A stretch of 64,000 bases of DNA from Heliopora coerulea (Eukaryota > Cnidaria > Anthozoa > Scleralcyonacea > Helioporidae), in assembly GCA_030142905.1 (NCBI GenBank), contig JASJOG010000112.1, forward strand, positions 970,501 through 1,034,500, in the 5' to 3' direction. Under the pieces are notes generated by a model. That model saw only the letters and a list, made by a program, of their open reading frames with translations. It had not been told where the DNA came from and made no database searches. The stretch's first letter is position 1. Each line of letters opens with the position of its first letter. A program made the translations under genes and the position numbers. Below, piece by piece: positions 11,223 through 23,095 of the stretch.

Positions 11223-12137
11223 AATTACTTCCCGACGCCACATTGCATTGGATTCCGAAGTCCAGAAACCACCGTGATAAATTCGAGAAACTGATAAACG
11301 CTGAATCCAAGAATTTAGAGGGGATCGGGTCAGCAAAAGTGTATTTCCACAACGACTTAATAATCGCCAACGGATCAGGTGGGACGTGTGTTTATATCGG
11401 ATTATGGGAAGATGGAAGTGAAGTTGCTGTGAAAAGAGTACTTACATCTACTTGTGAAAAGACGGCTATGAACGAAAGTAAATTTGTGAACCTTGCAAAG
11501 TTGACTAATTCAAAGCATTTAGTTCGCTGTCGATATTTTAAAGAAATTGGTTATTTCTATTACTTCGTTCTTGATCTTTTTGAGGAAACGTTGGAAGATT
11601 ACGTCAAAAGCCACACCAAAGAATCTTTAGAAGATAACGGTCCAGTCATCATAAAGGAATTATTAACCGGACTCCAGGCCCTTCATTGTGATGAACCAAA
11701 AATTGTGCATATGGATCTGAAACCACGCAACATCCTGGTTGATATAGAAGGACATATGCACCTAACGGACTTTGGTATAAGCAGAATTCTACCTGAAGGA
11801 GAGTCGACAGTTAATACTGAAACTATTGGAACGAAGGGCTGGAGAGCTGTAGAAACTCTGCCCAAAGAACCTAATTGCAGGGTTAAGCACAAGAGAAGAT
11901 CTGACATTCAAGTTATGGGGATGATCTGTTTTTATATTTTAACAAAAGGAAAACATCCTTTCGGCACCACGTCTGATGAACGTACAAAGAATCTGAAAAA
12001 TGGAAGACCAGTAGACTACGGTGAAATTAGTAACCCTTCTGCCCGTGAACTGATATCCTGGATGCTTCAACGTGACATTAAAAAACGCCCCCACGTAGAC
12101 GAGGCATTAAAGCATCCTTATTTGCAGGAACAATCTG
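11223..12137 (+). CDS. IRE1/RNase L-type protein kinase domain (single large exon)
   Basis: A complete kinase domain lies in one exon of about 305 codons. In order: glycine loop NGSGGT, the lysine in VAVKRV (codon 11432-11434), an alpha-C Glu candidate in NESKF, the catalytic loop HMDLKPRN, DFGIS, then a KGWRAVE element matching the GW-APE region of IRE1, an alpha-F Asp in RRSDIQVMG, and KRPHVDEALKHPYL near the end. All residues needed for phosphotransfer are present, but the HRD arginine is Met. The family is IRE1/RNase L-like by overall pattern; the KEN ribonuclease domain and a membrane segment are absent from this exon. The exon is bounded by a pyrimidine-rich acceptor and a donor CTG|GTAAGC, both phase 1. 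Reading past the donor would add only GKQLH before a stop, an alternative ending by intron retention. Likely role: cytosolic signalling kinase; this is inference. Confidence 0.85.
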
Positions 12138-12825
12138 GTAAGCAATTGCATTAAACCTTGACAAGTATATGTATCTTTTCGTGCATATTATACATCGTGG
12201 CATAATATTGTTATGATCTGTGTTACGGTAACTTGTTATTTAATTTTTTGTGGCATTTAACTTGTAAGATGAGAATTATATTTTGTCTAGAAAATTAATA
12301 TGAGCTTCCTCAGACCTACAATTACCGCCGATCAGAGAAACTATTATGGAAGAAGCCTTAATGCTGGATAGAAAACCCTAAAACTACTTTTGCCCAGAGA
12401 GAGATGGGTGTTGTTTAAGGAGACGATTGCTTTTTAACTTCAAACGTCGCTTTTGTTATTATTTTCGTATTCTTTTTTTAGACAAATGTTTGCTTGGGTG
12501 TCAGTGCAGTGTTGAAATTCAACTGAGTAAAAAATATTAACATAACAGAGCCGACGTAAGCTCTTATGAACTCGAGCGGTCATTGCCAATTACAAACGTT
12601 GTAAAATGTATAAGCGGCGGCGAAACCACCAATGTCAATTGGATGAACTGTGAGCGCGTTGACCCTGAAAATTTTGAATTTTTTTGTGCGCCAAAAGTGA
12701 ATTTTCGTCAATTTCAGCGAGAAAATGTTTAAAATTTATCGGTAAAGCAAAAGTGATAGTTGGACTTTTTTTGAAGGTGGGACTCAACCTGTGGATGGTG
12801 TTTGTAAACCTTTATTTGGTGATCA

Positions 12826-12915
12826 TGCATATTTCTGAAGCGAATGTATATATCGGGAAAAAATCTTTCATGTAAGTTCTTTGGCAATGCTTTCAGATGC
12901 ACATGACATAAATGA
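12826..12915. repeat. Segment repeated at 42895-42985 and 52778-52865
   Basis: The shared core includes GAAGCGAATGTATATATCGGG, AAATCTTTCAT and CATGACATAAA in all three places. The copies at 12826 and 52778 belong to a longer duplicated intron segment; the copy near 42895 stands in the intron between the two death exons. No function is evident. Confidence 0.6.
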
Positions 12916-14577
12916 TTTGTAATAAAAAGCAATTGACCAATTGGACTCTTAAGGATAATAGTAACAGAGTGTGTGGGAAAGATGGCTAAGACGGACTAAG
13001 ACGAGAGACATCAGAAATGCGATAGAGAATTATTTCTCTTTTGTCTTTACTTGCTACTGGTTCTCCGACTCCCTGACACACAGAAAATTGCCTACCGAAA
13101 GGGGAGCAACCACAGCTACCTCGGTCACCCCCTCTTCGCCGCCTTTGCACAATTGAGAAAATCCTGTCAACAAACATGTAAAGATCAGCTCACACACTTG
13201 TGGGGTGATACAGTGGTGTAGAAGGAAAGGTGCTTAAGGTTTCTAGCCCTTCCTTTTAAAATTATAGCAGGGTTAGACCCCGTTGTTAAAAAAATTTTTT
13301 ATAAGAAGAAAAATGCTCCAAATCATGTGGTGACCAAGTCGTAGGATAGATACTGCTTCAAATTTCATATAATGCTTTGTCCTTGCAAAGATTCAGAACA
13401 ATGTAGAAACACTAACCACACACTTCTTGAAAGAAACGAGTTTTGAACATTTGATATTTAAAATTACAAGATGAGAGATAAAACTGTCAGGAGCGAATGG
13501 TGGAGGGAAAGCCGCCTGAAAAACCTAACTAACACCTGCCACGAAAAAGTAATTTAGGACCCTTGGTACGAGTCAAACCCAGAATTTTGGGGATGTAGTG
13601 GTCTGCTTTTCCGAGTAATTCGTATGTAGACATGAAATAATGTGTTCTTATTTTTATATTCCGATGTTTGAGACTATGGCGTGGCCAAGGGGGTGTCTGG
13701 GGTGCCTGTGGACCTTCAAATTTCATTGGACTGATAAAATTATTATCTAAAATATTTCACGGAAGATCTTAGATTGCGTCGAATCAGTATCTGGGGACCT
13801 GAAATTCAAAATTCCTCTAATAGCTTTATACTTTCAAAGTATTAGTGTAAAAGTATCAGTATCACCTGATGTATAATTTACTTGACAAGGATTGAAAATT
13901 AAAACTAGGTGAATTGATTGTGAACCCGAAGCAGACACGGACATCAATGTCCCCAATTTTGTGCACATTTTGTCGATGTTAGTCAACGTTACCCATTTCA
14001 AACCATGGGAGTATTTCCTTGATTTCGTACTCTTCTATCCAATTAACGTTTGAGAAAAAATAAGATGAAAAAATATTGCAAGAGTCACTTAATCGGGTAA
14101 ACCTGAAACCAAAGTGAAAGGCCTGAAGACTTTGAAGTCATTGATTATTTTGCTCTTCAAAAGCAGACCACCTGCCGGCACAGAGTTATCCCTTTCCAGG
14201 TATGATCAGTCTTCTCTTATATATTTTACTCTGGCTAGCCCCCTTGCACCGCCACTGGATACATCCTGCCAGAAAAATAGTTATACCTAACTCAATTTAA
14301 AACTGTCTCAATTCATAACCGTCTCAATTAATTCTTTCCCGACAGCATCAGTCTTCTATCATTTCACTCTAGTTAACGCCAGATTATTTTACTTGTCAAA
14401 GGGAGATATCCAGGCGGGAAGGGTACAATTTTTTTCCTGAAGTCGGCACATTGCAATGCTTAGAGCCTATTGATTAGTGGCATCGATTTACGAACGGCAC
14501 GTCTTGGGGTCTGGGCGCATCTTGACATGTCATACTTTTAAATTCATTCTTTTTTAATTTCTTTAGACTTTGTGAGG

Positions 14578-14690
14578 GGATAGGATTAGGGGTTAGGCTT
14601 AGAGTTAGGGTTTGAGTTCGGGTCAGGATTAGGAATTGTATTTGGGTTAAAATAAGGATCACAAGTGTGATTACGGTTAGGAGTGGAGAA
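14578..14690. repeat. Degenerate TTAGGG-like stretch
   Basis: Several near matches to TTAGGG and GGGTTA follow one another, among them TTAGGGGTTAGG, GAGTTAGGG, GGATTAGG and GGTTAGG. It is too diverged to be a working telomere array and could be an interstitial telomeric relic or a chance GT-rich repeat. Confidence 0.5.
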
Positions 14691-15386
14691 GAGATTTGCT
14701 CAAACTTAAAAAGAGCCGGTCATTAACCCTTTAACCGTGGGACCTTTCCCGTTGACGAAAAATCGTCTGGACGACAGCCAGGGTAAAACTGTCGTAGCGT
14801 TATCCCGACGGGAAGGAGTTAAGCGTTTTAGAAACCATGATCCGTAGTCGGTCAAATAACCACATTTGACTAGTTCTAGAAAAAGCTCCGCAAACTTACC
14901 AGTCTGTAGTTTCACCATAAACCTATGTGAAACAGTAAGAGGATTGTGGAGATTTTTTTGTCGTCAAACTGTCAGATTCTCACGCAAGGTTTCTTCTTGA
15001 AACGTTCGTCTGTCTTCATCCTGTTTCATTTTCACATGCTGTATTCTTTTCCCAATTTATATTTGAACTACGCGTAGTTTGGATGTCAATAAATGTTAAT
15101 TTGTTTACGACCTCGAACGAACTTTCTCATTCCCGGCTTATGACAATCATATTGGTGAGTAACTTAGCCAAGTCTTTTGGTTAGCTTTCCCAACATCAAA
15201 TCATGAAACAAACAAGCAGTCATAGCTCACTAGCGTCAAAGAATAATTTTCGGTTTAGTCTTTCCGGATTGAGCTTTCAGCGTTTAGATTTCCTTTCTAC
15301 ACATAGACCCGATTAAAGAACACCAACATATGGTGGCTTACGCTAAGGTCACACATATGTGGAACTTGCATCATAGCTCACCATCT

Positions 15387-15560
15387 GAGTCTTGGTAGCT
15401 TAATGGGCAGAGCGTCTTACCGGTGATCAGAAAGTTGCGTGTTCGATCCCTATCTGTGGCTCAGAAATCATTTTTCTGAGGATAGAGCTTGACGAACGTT
15501 CATCTTTCATTTAAGATATCTCCAAGCTTTCACATTTCAAAAACATATCTCTCATCAATA
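15387..15560 (+). repeat. tRNA-derived SINE
   Basis: The head contains an A-box-like TGGTAGCTTAATGGG and a B-box GTTCGATCC (15441-15449), giving a tRNA-like unit of about 75 bases that lacks a proper acceptor stem. The body begins with CTCAGAAATCATTTTTCTGAGGAT, a small hairpin, and continues to about 15560. A second copy is at 53411-53580, and the same body recurs in the foldback at 60249-60813. It is not a functional tRNA gene. Confidence 0.65.
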
Positions 15561-16137
15561 GCAACAAAAATGCAAAGTTAAATTACAACTTTGAAAACAG
15601 AGTGTCTTTTAACAGTCACTTTAAGTAAACTTCTTTTCACATAAAATTCCACCATAAACAGATAAACGTAAATTGGTATAGCCTCATGTCCTGATGAACG
15701 AACGCTGTCAAAGTGACATTAGATTTCAAAGTGAAGGTAAAGATCCTTTCTACCCTAAAATATGAAATGAAAAACGATCAGTGACGCCTCAAATCTTATC
15801 AATCCGTCATTACCTGAATCGCGAGTGTCACGTTCCCCTCGTCGCCTACTCTGACTTGTAGATCTCAATTGTAGTTGATCAAATACTTCCATAAGCGTAA
15901 TGATTTGGTCGTGGTCACTACTGCCACTCTTGTGGAACACAGTCAGCTACACCTTATCTGTTTTTCTCCTAAAGCAATAAAACAACGCCTTTAACTACGA
16001 AAATCAATATCAATGAAAAACAAAATCAAGGAACAGCAATGAAATGGCGAAAAGGGAAGGGGTAAATGTCATTAAATCGGTCTTGTGAGCAACACCCAGA
16101 ATCTCCTAACCATTTTCTTGCTTTTTACTTTTTCTAG

Positions 16138-16176
16138 GTTTACAGCCTTCAATAACAGACGCAGCATTTATGGCAG
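16138..16176 (+). CDS. Mini-exon 1 (13 codons)
   Basis: Thirty-nine bases lie between a strong acceptor (CTTTTTACTTTTTCTAG) and donor GGCAG|GTATGT. Entering and leaving in phase 1 it reads GLQPSITDAAFMA with no stop. The surrounding 500 bases are homologous to those around the other mini-exons, and the splice sites are conserved although the exon sequence differs. It would add a short flexible linker between the kinase and the death domains. No domain is recognisable in so short a peptide. Confidence 0.55.
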
Positions 16177-16732
16177 GTATGTAAAGTTGAATATAATGGA
16201 CCAACAAGGCTATTACCATAAGTTCTGTGTAAAACTTATTCTAAACTTTGACTGTTGTGGTTAGCCATAGTTCACTAGACAATCTTGGGGTAACATTTAT
16301 TGAGACACGTATCTAATATGGCACGCATAGGAGCATTCAGTGCAAACTACACAGTACTTTGCCAAATAATAAGCAACGGTGGTATAAGCAAACAAAACGA
16401 AATTGTTGCGTGCAGTTGGTGTATTGGATGATATAATGATCGTTTTACTGTTAGTAATTGTTGCCATAGCTAGGACTTTTCTTTCTTGAAAGACAAACAG
16501 TCGTTCACTGATAGTTAACAGAATAATGATGAGCGTATTGAAACAATACATCAAAGCTATTATAGCATTAATATAATATTATAGTCAGCGGTGGCAATAT
16601 AGAAAGTATTGTTGATCTCTAAAGCAATTTCTGAAGATCACCAGGCAACGGGTTACTTGTGGCTCGTTGGAAACAAAACAAAGGGTGTTGAATCTGTAGC
16701 CAGCAAGCAGTGACGTAACGTAAATTACACAT

Positions 16733-18469
16733 ATTAACAATACTAATTATTACAACATATTAATCCCATGAATAAATTTGAAAAAATAATCCAAGCAAGT
16801 AAGTGATAATGGAACAGAAATCTAAAGAACACTTTTAAACAAACCTGCTGACGGCTTAGTTTTAACTACATTTGGCAGGCTATTCCACAGAACTGCAACT
16901 CGATAGCTAAAACTCTTCTTTGGAGCATCAATTTGAAGTCTTTGCATAACAATGTTGTTTGAGCTGCCTTTCAGGTTATATGAATGAATTTGAGAGGTGG
17001 GTTCAACTAAAGATTCCAGCGCCGGAAGAAACAAATTATTTATGGTCTTGTAAACGCAAACCGCCCCTTTCTTAGTGCGTCTTTGATCAAGAGTTTCCCA
17101 TCCAAGGTCATTCAAGATGTCCGAAGATCGATGTTCATAACATAAATAAGTAATTATTCTACCTGCCCTGTTTTGCGGTTTCTGGAGTCCCTCAGAATTG
17201 CATTTTCCCAGACATCCCCACACTTCACTACAATAGTCAAGATACGGTAATATCACGGCTTTAAATATTCTCAATAAAGTTCGGCGGGGTACAAGGTTAC
17301 GAACTCGTTTTAATGCCCAAAGACCTGCGTAAATCTTCTTGAATATTGTACCAACTTAAGTTTGACAACTTGGGGTCTTATCTACATCAATCCCTAAATA
17401 TCAATTGGAGTTTACTCTAAATAGTGGCTGATCTTTGACTTTAATATCAAAATCATGTTCCAATTGATTGAGTCTAAGGTTGCTTGCTATTATTAGGTAC
17501 TTTGTCTTTTGGACATGTAAAGTAAGTTTGTTGCCTTGTAGCCACGTCTACACCATTTTCAAATCGCGATTTAACCTAAGTTGTAATGTTTTAGAATCAC
17601 TTCCGGAAGATGTAAAACATATATCATCTCTATACATCGTAACAGAGGATGAGAAAGGGCAGGCTTTAAGATCATTAATATAGATTAAAAGTAATAATGG
17701 CCCAAGCACAGATTCTTGGGGCACTCCACAGATAATTGAAAGGCGACTAGAAAGGGAACCGTTTACGTACGTACATTGTTTAAGATCCGAAAGATATGAG
17801 GTAAACCAGAGAAAGGCATGAGCGTCTACTCCATAGAGTTTAAGCTTTTCAAGTAAAATCTGATAGTTGACCGTGTCAAAAGCTTTCTTTAGATCCAAAC
17901 TAGTACAACGTTAAGTAGACCATTATCAATATTTAAATACCAATCATTCTTGGCTTCAAGTAAAGCTGTATGGGTTGAATGCATTGGTCTAAAACCACGT
18001 TAAGAATCTGCTAGGAGATCATTTTCAATTAAATAAAAATAAAGTTAGCTGAAAACAATCTTCTCCACTATTTTACTAATGATCAGTAGAACAGATATAG
18101 GCCTGTAGTTATTTGGATGAGACTTAGTATTTTCCTTATACGCTCGAGATACTCGTGCAATTTTAAAAATCATCCGGAAATATACTACTGCTAATTGATA
18201 GATTTATAATAAACGTTAACAATGGTGTTTTAATTGGAGCAGCTTCTTTCAATAGTCTGCAAGAAATTCCATCAAGTGCACCTCCTTTATTTGCTGGTAA
18301 TGACTGTATTAATTTATGAAAAGCTCTGTTATTGGTTTCCTTTATAGAAAAGCTGTATTGAGTAGGATCGATATATTCTCAGAAAGTAGCATCCGTCACG
18401 GGGATGTCATTTGGTAATCGTGGCCCTGTTTGCGTAAAGTGGTGATCTAATACATCATTGATTTGCCGT
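16733..18469 (-). pseudogene. CR1-like reverse transcriptase, block A 3' half
   Basis: Read on the minus strand, the RT core (MDLKKAFDTVN ... GVPQ ... YINDL) is at 17548-17898 and the C-terminal region (ILPYLDYCSEVWGC ... FSYRVAVLWNSLP) at 16822-17274. Between 17900 and 18460 decayed residues match the upstream RT segment (NYRPISVL, FRPMHSTHTALLEA). The catalytic box is MYRDD instead of the usual YADD, and several frame shifts are present. The 3' untranslated end is truncated at 16733, where a deletion joins it to a remnant of a hAT MITE. Confidence 0.8.
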
Positions 18470-20450
18470 GGCGTACCGCACGAGGGGTGTGGGGGTATTA
18501 CACCCTTCTACATTTTGGTTAACCAATCGGTAAAACGCCAGTCTGTCGGTAAAGCACGACTTCCGTCGGTAAAGACCGTAGGTAAGACCACAAAATGGGA
18601 AAACCGTGAAACTTAAACCTGTCGTCGGGTAACTTGTTCGTGTTTTCTGATGATTTTAGAAATTCACAGTTCGGAAATTAGACTTTATTGAAAATCGAAA
18701 GTATTCCGGACATTCCTGGGCTAGAAAAAAAGTTAAATTTCGCCGGCAATTAAGCCATTTGATTTGGTCGAGAGCTGAAACTGGCAAACACCAGAAAAAT
18801 GAGGATAAACGATCTTTCGGGTTTACGCATTGGTTAAATGCGTTAAAACGTTTTCCCACGATAAAATATTTGGTTATCTTATATGTTCTCCGTCACACCT
18901 ACCTCTTTCCCACTGGTGGTTTAAAGATTGTTTAATCAGTTTGGGAAATTTTTCACGATCTGTTAGTCTGATTCCTCTTTTAAACGGAAAGTCATCCAGC
19001 CGGCAAAATCCCTCCAAAATAGCGTACAAACCGCGAGAAGATTCGCTATATTAGTTGTTCTTTAAGAGAAACTCACGACCAGAATATAAATAGAAATTCG
19101 TAAATTGGACATGAATTGTAAATTGGACATTCGTGAATTAGACATTATGCAAGAGAACATTTAACAACAGTATGGAATGTTTAATCATGCTGTATGCATT
19201 ATTATGTTCAAACATTCAATGTAAGTTTTGCAAAACATGTTTATTGCTACTGTAAACTGGTAGTTCGGTTAACTTCCAAAATAGAACTTTTTAAAAATGT
19301 TCGAAGATGAAAAACTGCCATCTTTTTTACGAATTTGTAATAGCAGTTTTGTCTTGATCACTGATCATGAAGTCCAGTGACCCAGTGGAGGGGGTGGGGG
19401 GTGGGTTAGGGGGGCATAAACCTCTCCCTTAGCAGCCACATAAAGATGTCTATTTGCGTCAACGAAACAAAAAAATTAAAAATGTAACGTAAAATCAAAA
19501 GGAAACGGCGTAGGTGGTACGATGCCTTTAACAGAGGACCGTGAAATGTTATAATTTCTCTGTCACCTTACTGTTGTGCTACATATAAAGACTGTCAAGT
19601 CTTAATCAGACAGTCCAGCCATCCCGATATCGTTGGGATTATCCCGATTTTGAATGGAAATCCCAAATCACGACCGATATGCTGTCGTTACTCGAAAAAT
19701 CCCGATTTTAACATCTCCTTCAAGGAACAAGAAGTCTAGGAAGATATTTTCGTCAAATTCTATGACTAGTACAGCAATATATTTTCCGGATACCCAGTTA
19801 AAAATGTCGCTAGCACTAGACAAGTGGCCGAAATGAAAAGGATATAAACTAGGATGGTTGGCTTTTAATAGGTTAGTAATATCCGGTTCTTCGAACTTCG
19901 TCTCGATGAATATATCTGGTCTGAGGAATTGCGATACTTTGTCTTTCAGTACTGAAGTATTTTTTAATTAAAAAACAAATGCAAAATAACTATAAATGTA
20001 CCAAGCATTTTTCACAGAAATTATCGTCTGGGATTGCTAGAAATGGTGTTTCAAGGCATCAAGATTTCAAAATTTTCTTGGAGGAGCAAGCGCCCAGACC
20101 CCTTCTTGTCAAATATAGATTTGTCTCGGTGCTTTGATTGGACAGTCTGCTCAATGCTGCAAGTGGCCTAGTAAAGATATTCAAATCTAAAATATTTCTG
20201 GGAGAGCATGACTCCAAAGTTTCCAAGTGGAAGCTGATCTAACATTACTAGCCCTTCCTAACAAAAATCGTGGATGCGTCGTTGAGTATGTCACTTTTTT
20301 ACGCACTCCTGAATCCTGACCACTGGGAATAAACGGATTGATGATCCCTTTGAATCTGGGATTTAAATTTATTTCTGTTGGTAAAATGAGGACTGGACAG
20401 TACACGCAACCCCCCCCTCCTCCCCTCACTCAAAATGGGCACGGTACGCC
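18470..20450. mobile_element. Unidentified insertion with GGCGTACC ends (block A)
   Basis: About 2 kb interrupts the CR1-like reading frame. The left end reads GGCGTACCGCACGAGGGG and the right end is the inverse, ACGGTACGCC. The same insertion at the same site occurs, complete or partial, in blocks B (27740-28807), C (36680-38623), D (47050-49140) and E (59823-60020). Inside are several small frames but none matches a family I know. The inverse ends suggest a DNA transposon; the target duplication is not resolved. The right junction in this block carries an extra short duplication (ATAGGTACGGTATGCCA). Confidence 0.55.
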
Positions 20451-21056
20451 AAATAGGTACGGTATGCCAATAGGTATGCCTATTTCACTTGAGGAAGCAT
20501 AAGTTACATTCCCAATACTAATATTATCTATCTCTGTGTAATAGGGATTTTTCCTCATAATCATGTTCACCCTTTTCCAAGAATCCCTGGTATTACCTAA
20601 GGTTTCTTTGAAATAATTATTATAATACCCAACCTTTGCACATTTAAATCTATCGTTAACATTGTTTCGAGTAAGTTTATACTTCAGCCAGTTATCACTT
20701 GTCTTATCATTGGTTGCTATTTTCTTAAGATTATCCCTCTCAAACATTAATTTCTTTAGTTCAGGCGTTAACCAAGGAGAATGGTTAATTCGGATTTTCT
20801 TTTTACGGACTGGCGCATGAGCATCTGATATGTTTTGGAAAGTACTTTTGGAAATTTCCCAGACACAATTTGGATTTATTTCGTATTGAATAATATGCCA
20901 TGTAACTAAGCTAAGGTCATAGCTAAAGGCATCTCAATTAAAATTTCAAAAATTTCCGGCTAATAATAATCGTAGCACTCCGTTTAGAGATAGAGAATTT
21001 TCGAATCACATATATGACAGAATAATCGTTTATTCGCACCTGCCAGACTATAGAAT
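20451..21056 (-). pseudogene. CR1-like middle region, block A
   Basis: Minus-strand residues match the linker between endonuclease and RT (MFERDNLKKIATNDKTSDNW ... NTRDSWKRVNMIM) seen in all blocks. The frame stops at the nested insertion on one side and at the Crypton-like insertion at 21057 on the other. Confidence 0.75.
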
Positions 21057-21209
21057 GAGCGTACATATTGGGATTATCCCCTCGCCCACCGCGCGAAGCG
21101 TGATGCGAAGGCCGAAAGCCCGAGCGGGCGAGGGTACTAATCTTGACGTGCGTGGAGTCCTGTTACACGCGTGGTTACGAGGGAGAAAAATTACACTTTG
21201 TGTATATAT

Positions 21210-21267
<58 letters not shown>

Positions 21268-23095
21268 CCATGGATTCCGGTCACTCAAAAATGCCGTGTG
21301 CAAGTTCGGGGACTGGTATGTTGTTGAACAAACCGTACTTAGGTACCGTATTGAAGCAAATCGATTTGGTCTCGTTCTTTTTTCCCTTGTATGGATCTCT
21401 CGCAAGTTGTTTACATTATTTGAACACTGAAGCCAGTAAATGATTTAAGACCGGCAAAGGAAATGGCTTTCTTGGTGCCTGCGGCTGGTTTCACCACCTC
21501 AGTAACTGGACAATTTATGACTTGACAGAGCAGTTCTCAAAGTTAGCTCGTTGGAATATGTATTTGCCAACTGTTCACTTTTTGCAGCAACGTCTTGTCT
21601 TGGTTCTTTCTGATTTATATGAACAAAAGACGTAAGGGAACTCGTTTGCTGTCAGTACATTTGCTAAGCGACTAACTGTATTAAAACGACATTCTTCGCT
21701 GAAGTTGAATAGATGTCGATTAGTATAAATCTTGGGACTTTTCACGTTCTGGTAACCACTTACCTGAGCTGCACAATCGCAGGTAAGTCTGAATCGAATA
21801 GCTTTGAAGTACAAGTTCTGCGAACGGAATTGTTTTGAGCAGCTTTGAAAAGTAGCTTCCCGACTTCATTCTTCCCTAAGGAAGACTTCTTGTACGAAAT
21901 ATTACCGCCTGGATTTTGCTGGTGTTTATTGGTAAAGTGGAATGAAGATTCTGGTTCCTTTATCTCTGTAGGACGTTTATTTTTGAACATTTTGCAGTAT
22001 TTAAGCGAACAGCGTTCATGGTCAATTGTTTGATAAGTGGAATAAAACACTCGTCATCCAGAAGAGTTGTGAAGGCCATAACAGTCTTTGGATGCTTTCT
22101 CCGCTTTCCACCCAAAGATTTCATTGCCTCAATCAAGATTTTTTTTGGCTATGAAATGTCACCCCATTGAAGACATTAGGATGTATTTTTGGCTCGAAAC
22201 AAAAATACAAGGTAAACAGCTATCAGGTAACTCGCTGCAAAGCTACTTGTTTTTGGTCACCGAATTATCCTTCGGCAAAACAGTTGTTCGCTTCAGTTTT
22301 TCTCACTTCAAGAGTGATTTGTGCATGATGACCTTTACCGTATTCGACCCGTAATGCTTTCATCAGGATTTTAAAACTTCTCAAAAAAGTTTAAAGCCGT
22401 CTGTGTGTAAATTTACTGTTGGACCCTTTGTGTTGAGGTGCCACTGACTGCTTAGTTGAAAATACGCAAGAGTTGCAGGTTTATACGCCATTTTTCATTT
22501 TTATTGATGTCTTGCCTTGGAAAAAAGTACGTCTTTGACTTCCCTCTTCTCGTTCTTCTTTCGACAAAATTTGCACAAGGTTTGCTTGTCGTATTTTGTT
22601 GTATGTTTTGTATTTTCCGATATTTGGTCAGCGACAAAACTGCAGAATTCGTTCATGTTTTATTTGTTTACTTCGTCGATTTCGTAATTCGTTTCATCTT
22701 CGTCACCAAAGTCTTGTACTTCCGGATGAATACTTAGCATAAACCCTTATCATAGCAGATTTTAAAGACATTTCTAACCAACTTTGAGGTAATGTATAAT
22801 TTATCAATTTTTTAAGTCAAAAAAAATGTCAGAAAAATATTCAATCATGAGCTGTCCGTAATGCCTGTATCCGTTTAATAATCTAGGAGAATGCTCCACT
22901 TTTAAGACGGAAAGTCTTTTTGGATTGTTGTTTATTTGCGGCCAAATTCTGTGTGGATTTTTTTTGTTGCATGTCGTCTTCCAGTTATGGTCAGGAGGAT
23001 TTGTCTTTTTGAGAATTTTGAAAAATTATCATTGTTACTTGGATTCTCCTGAGATATATTGGAAGGGTGGGCGAGGGGTTGTTGCGTGCACGTAT
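21057..23095 (-). pseudogene. Insertion with Crypton-like (DUF3504) recombinase remnant
   Basis: This stretch is absent from the other blocks, where the CR1-like sequence runs through without it. On the minus strand, 21760-22050 and 21575-21814 read as fragments similar to the C-terminal catalytic part of DUF3504/KIAA1958-like tyrosine recombinases (a NNSVRRTC motif, then AAQVSGYQNVKS in another frame, in place of the usual NHSxRKTx and LSGHKNxxS). The segment 22452-22637 may be the upstream part. The recombinase tyrosine context is damaged by frame shifts. Family call moderate; it might derive from a host gene copy rather than a mobile Crypton. Confidence 0.5.
21213..21266. repeat. (TA)n microsatellite
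   Basis: About 27 uninterrupted TA units inside the block A insertion. Confidence 0.95.

Larger units (their letters stand above)
12138..15380. other. Large intron with repeat pieces
   Basis: No gene is supported. About 12420-13430 is duplicated at 52330-53340. A short segment (12826-12915) recurs a third time near 42895-42985. A telomere-like degenerate stretch lies at 14578-14690. Near 14700-14830 a segment reads like a decayed repeat with loosely inverse ends. Around 14225-14265 the phrase CCCCCTTGCACCGCCACTGG resembles the end of a dispersed element. The stretch 13440-15330 has no counterpart in the second copy, so it was inserted here or lost there. Confidence 0.5.

Noticed and set aside
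12684..13177. Short frames on both strands in the kinase intron considered as extra exons
   Set aside because: Their counterparts in the duplicate (52599-53114) are not preserved in frame, and no good splice pairs surround them.
14700..14920. Possible MITE with AACCCTTTAACC-type end
   Set aside because: Only a weak inverse partner and no target duplication could be found.
15387..15462. Possible functional tRNA gene
   Set aside because: A- and B-box-like words are present but no closed acceptor stem forms, and the unit continues into a repeated SINE body.
21048..21443. Several frames with long Tyr-Ile repeats
   Set aside because: Translations of the (TA)n microsatellite.
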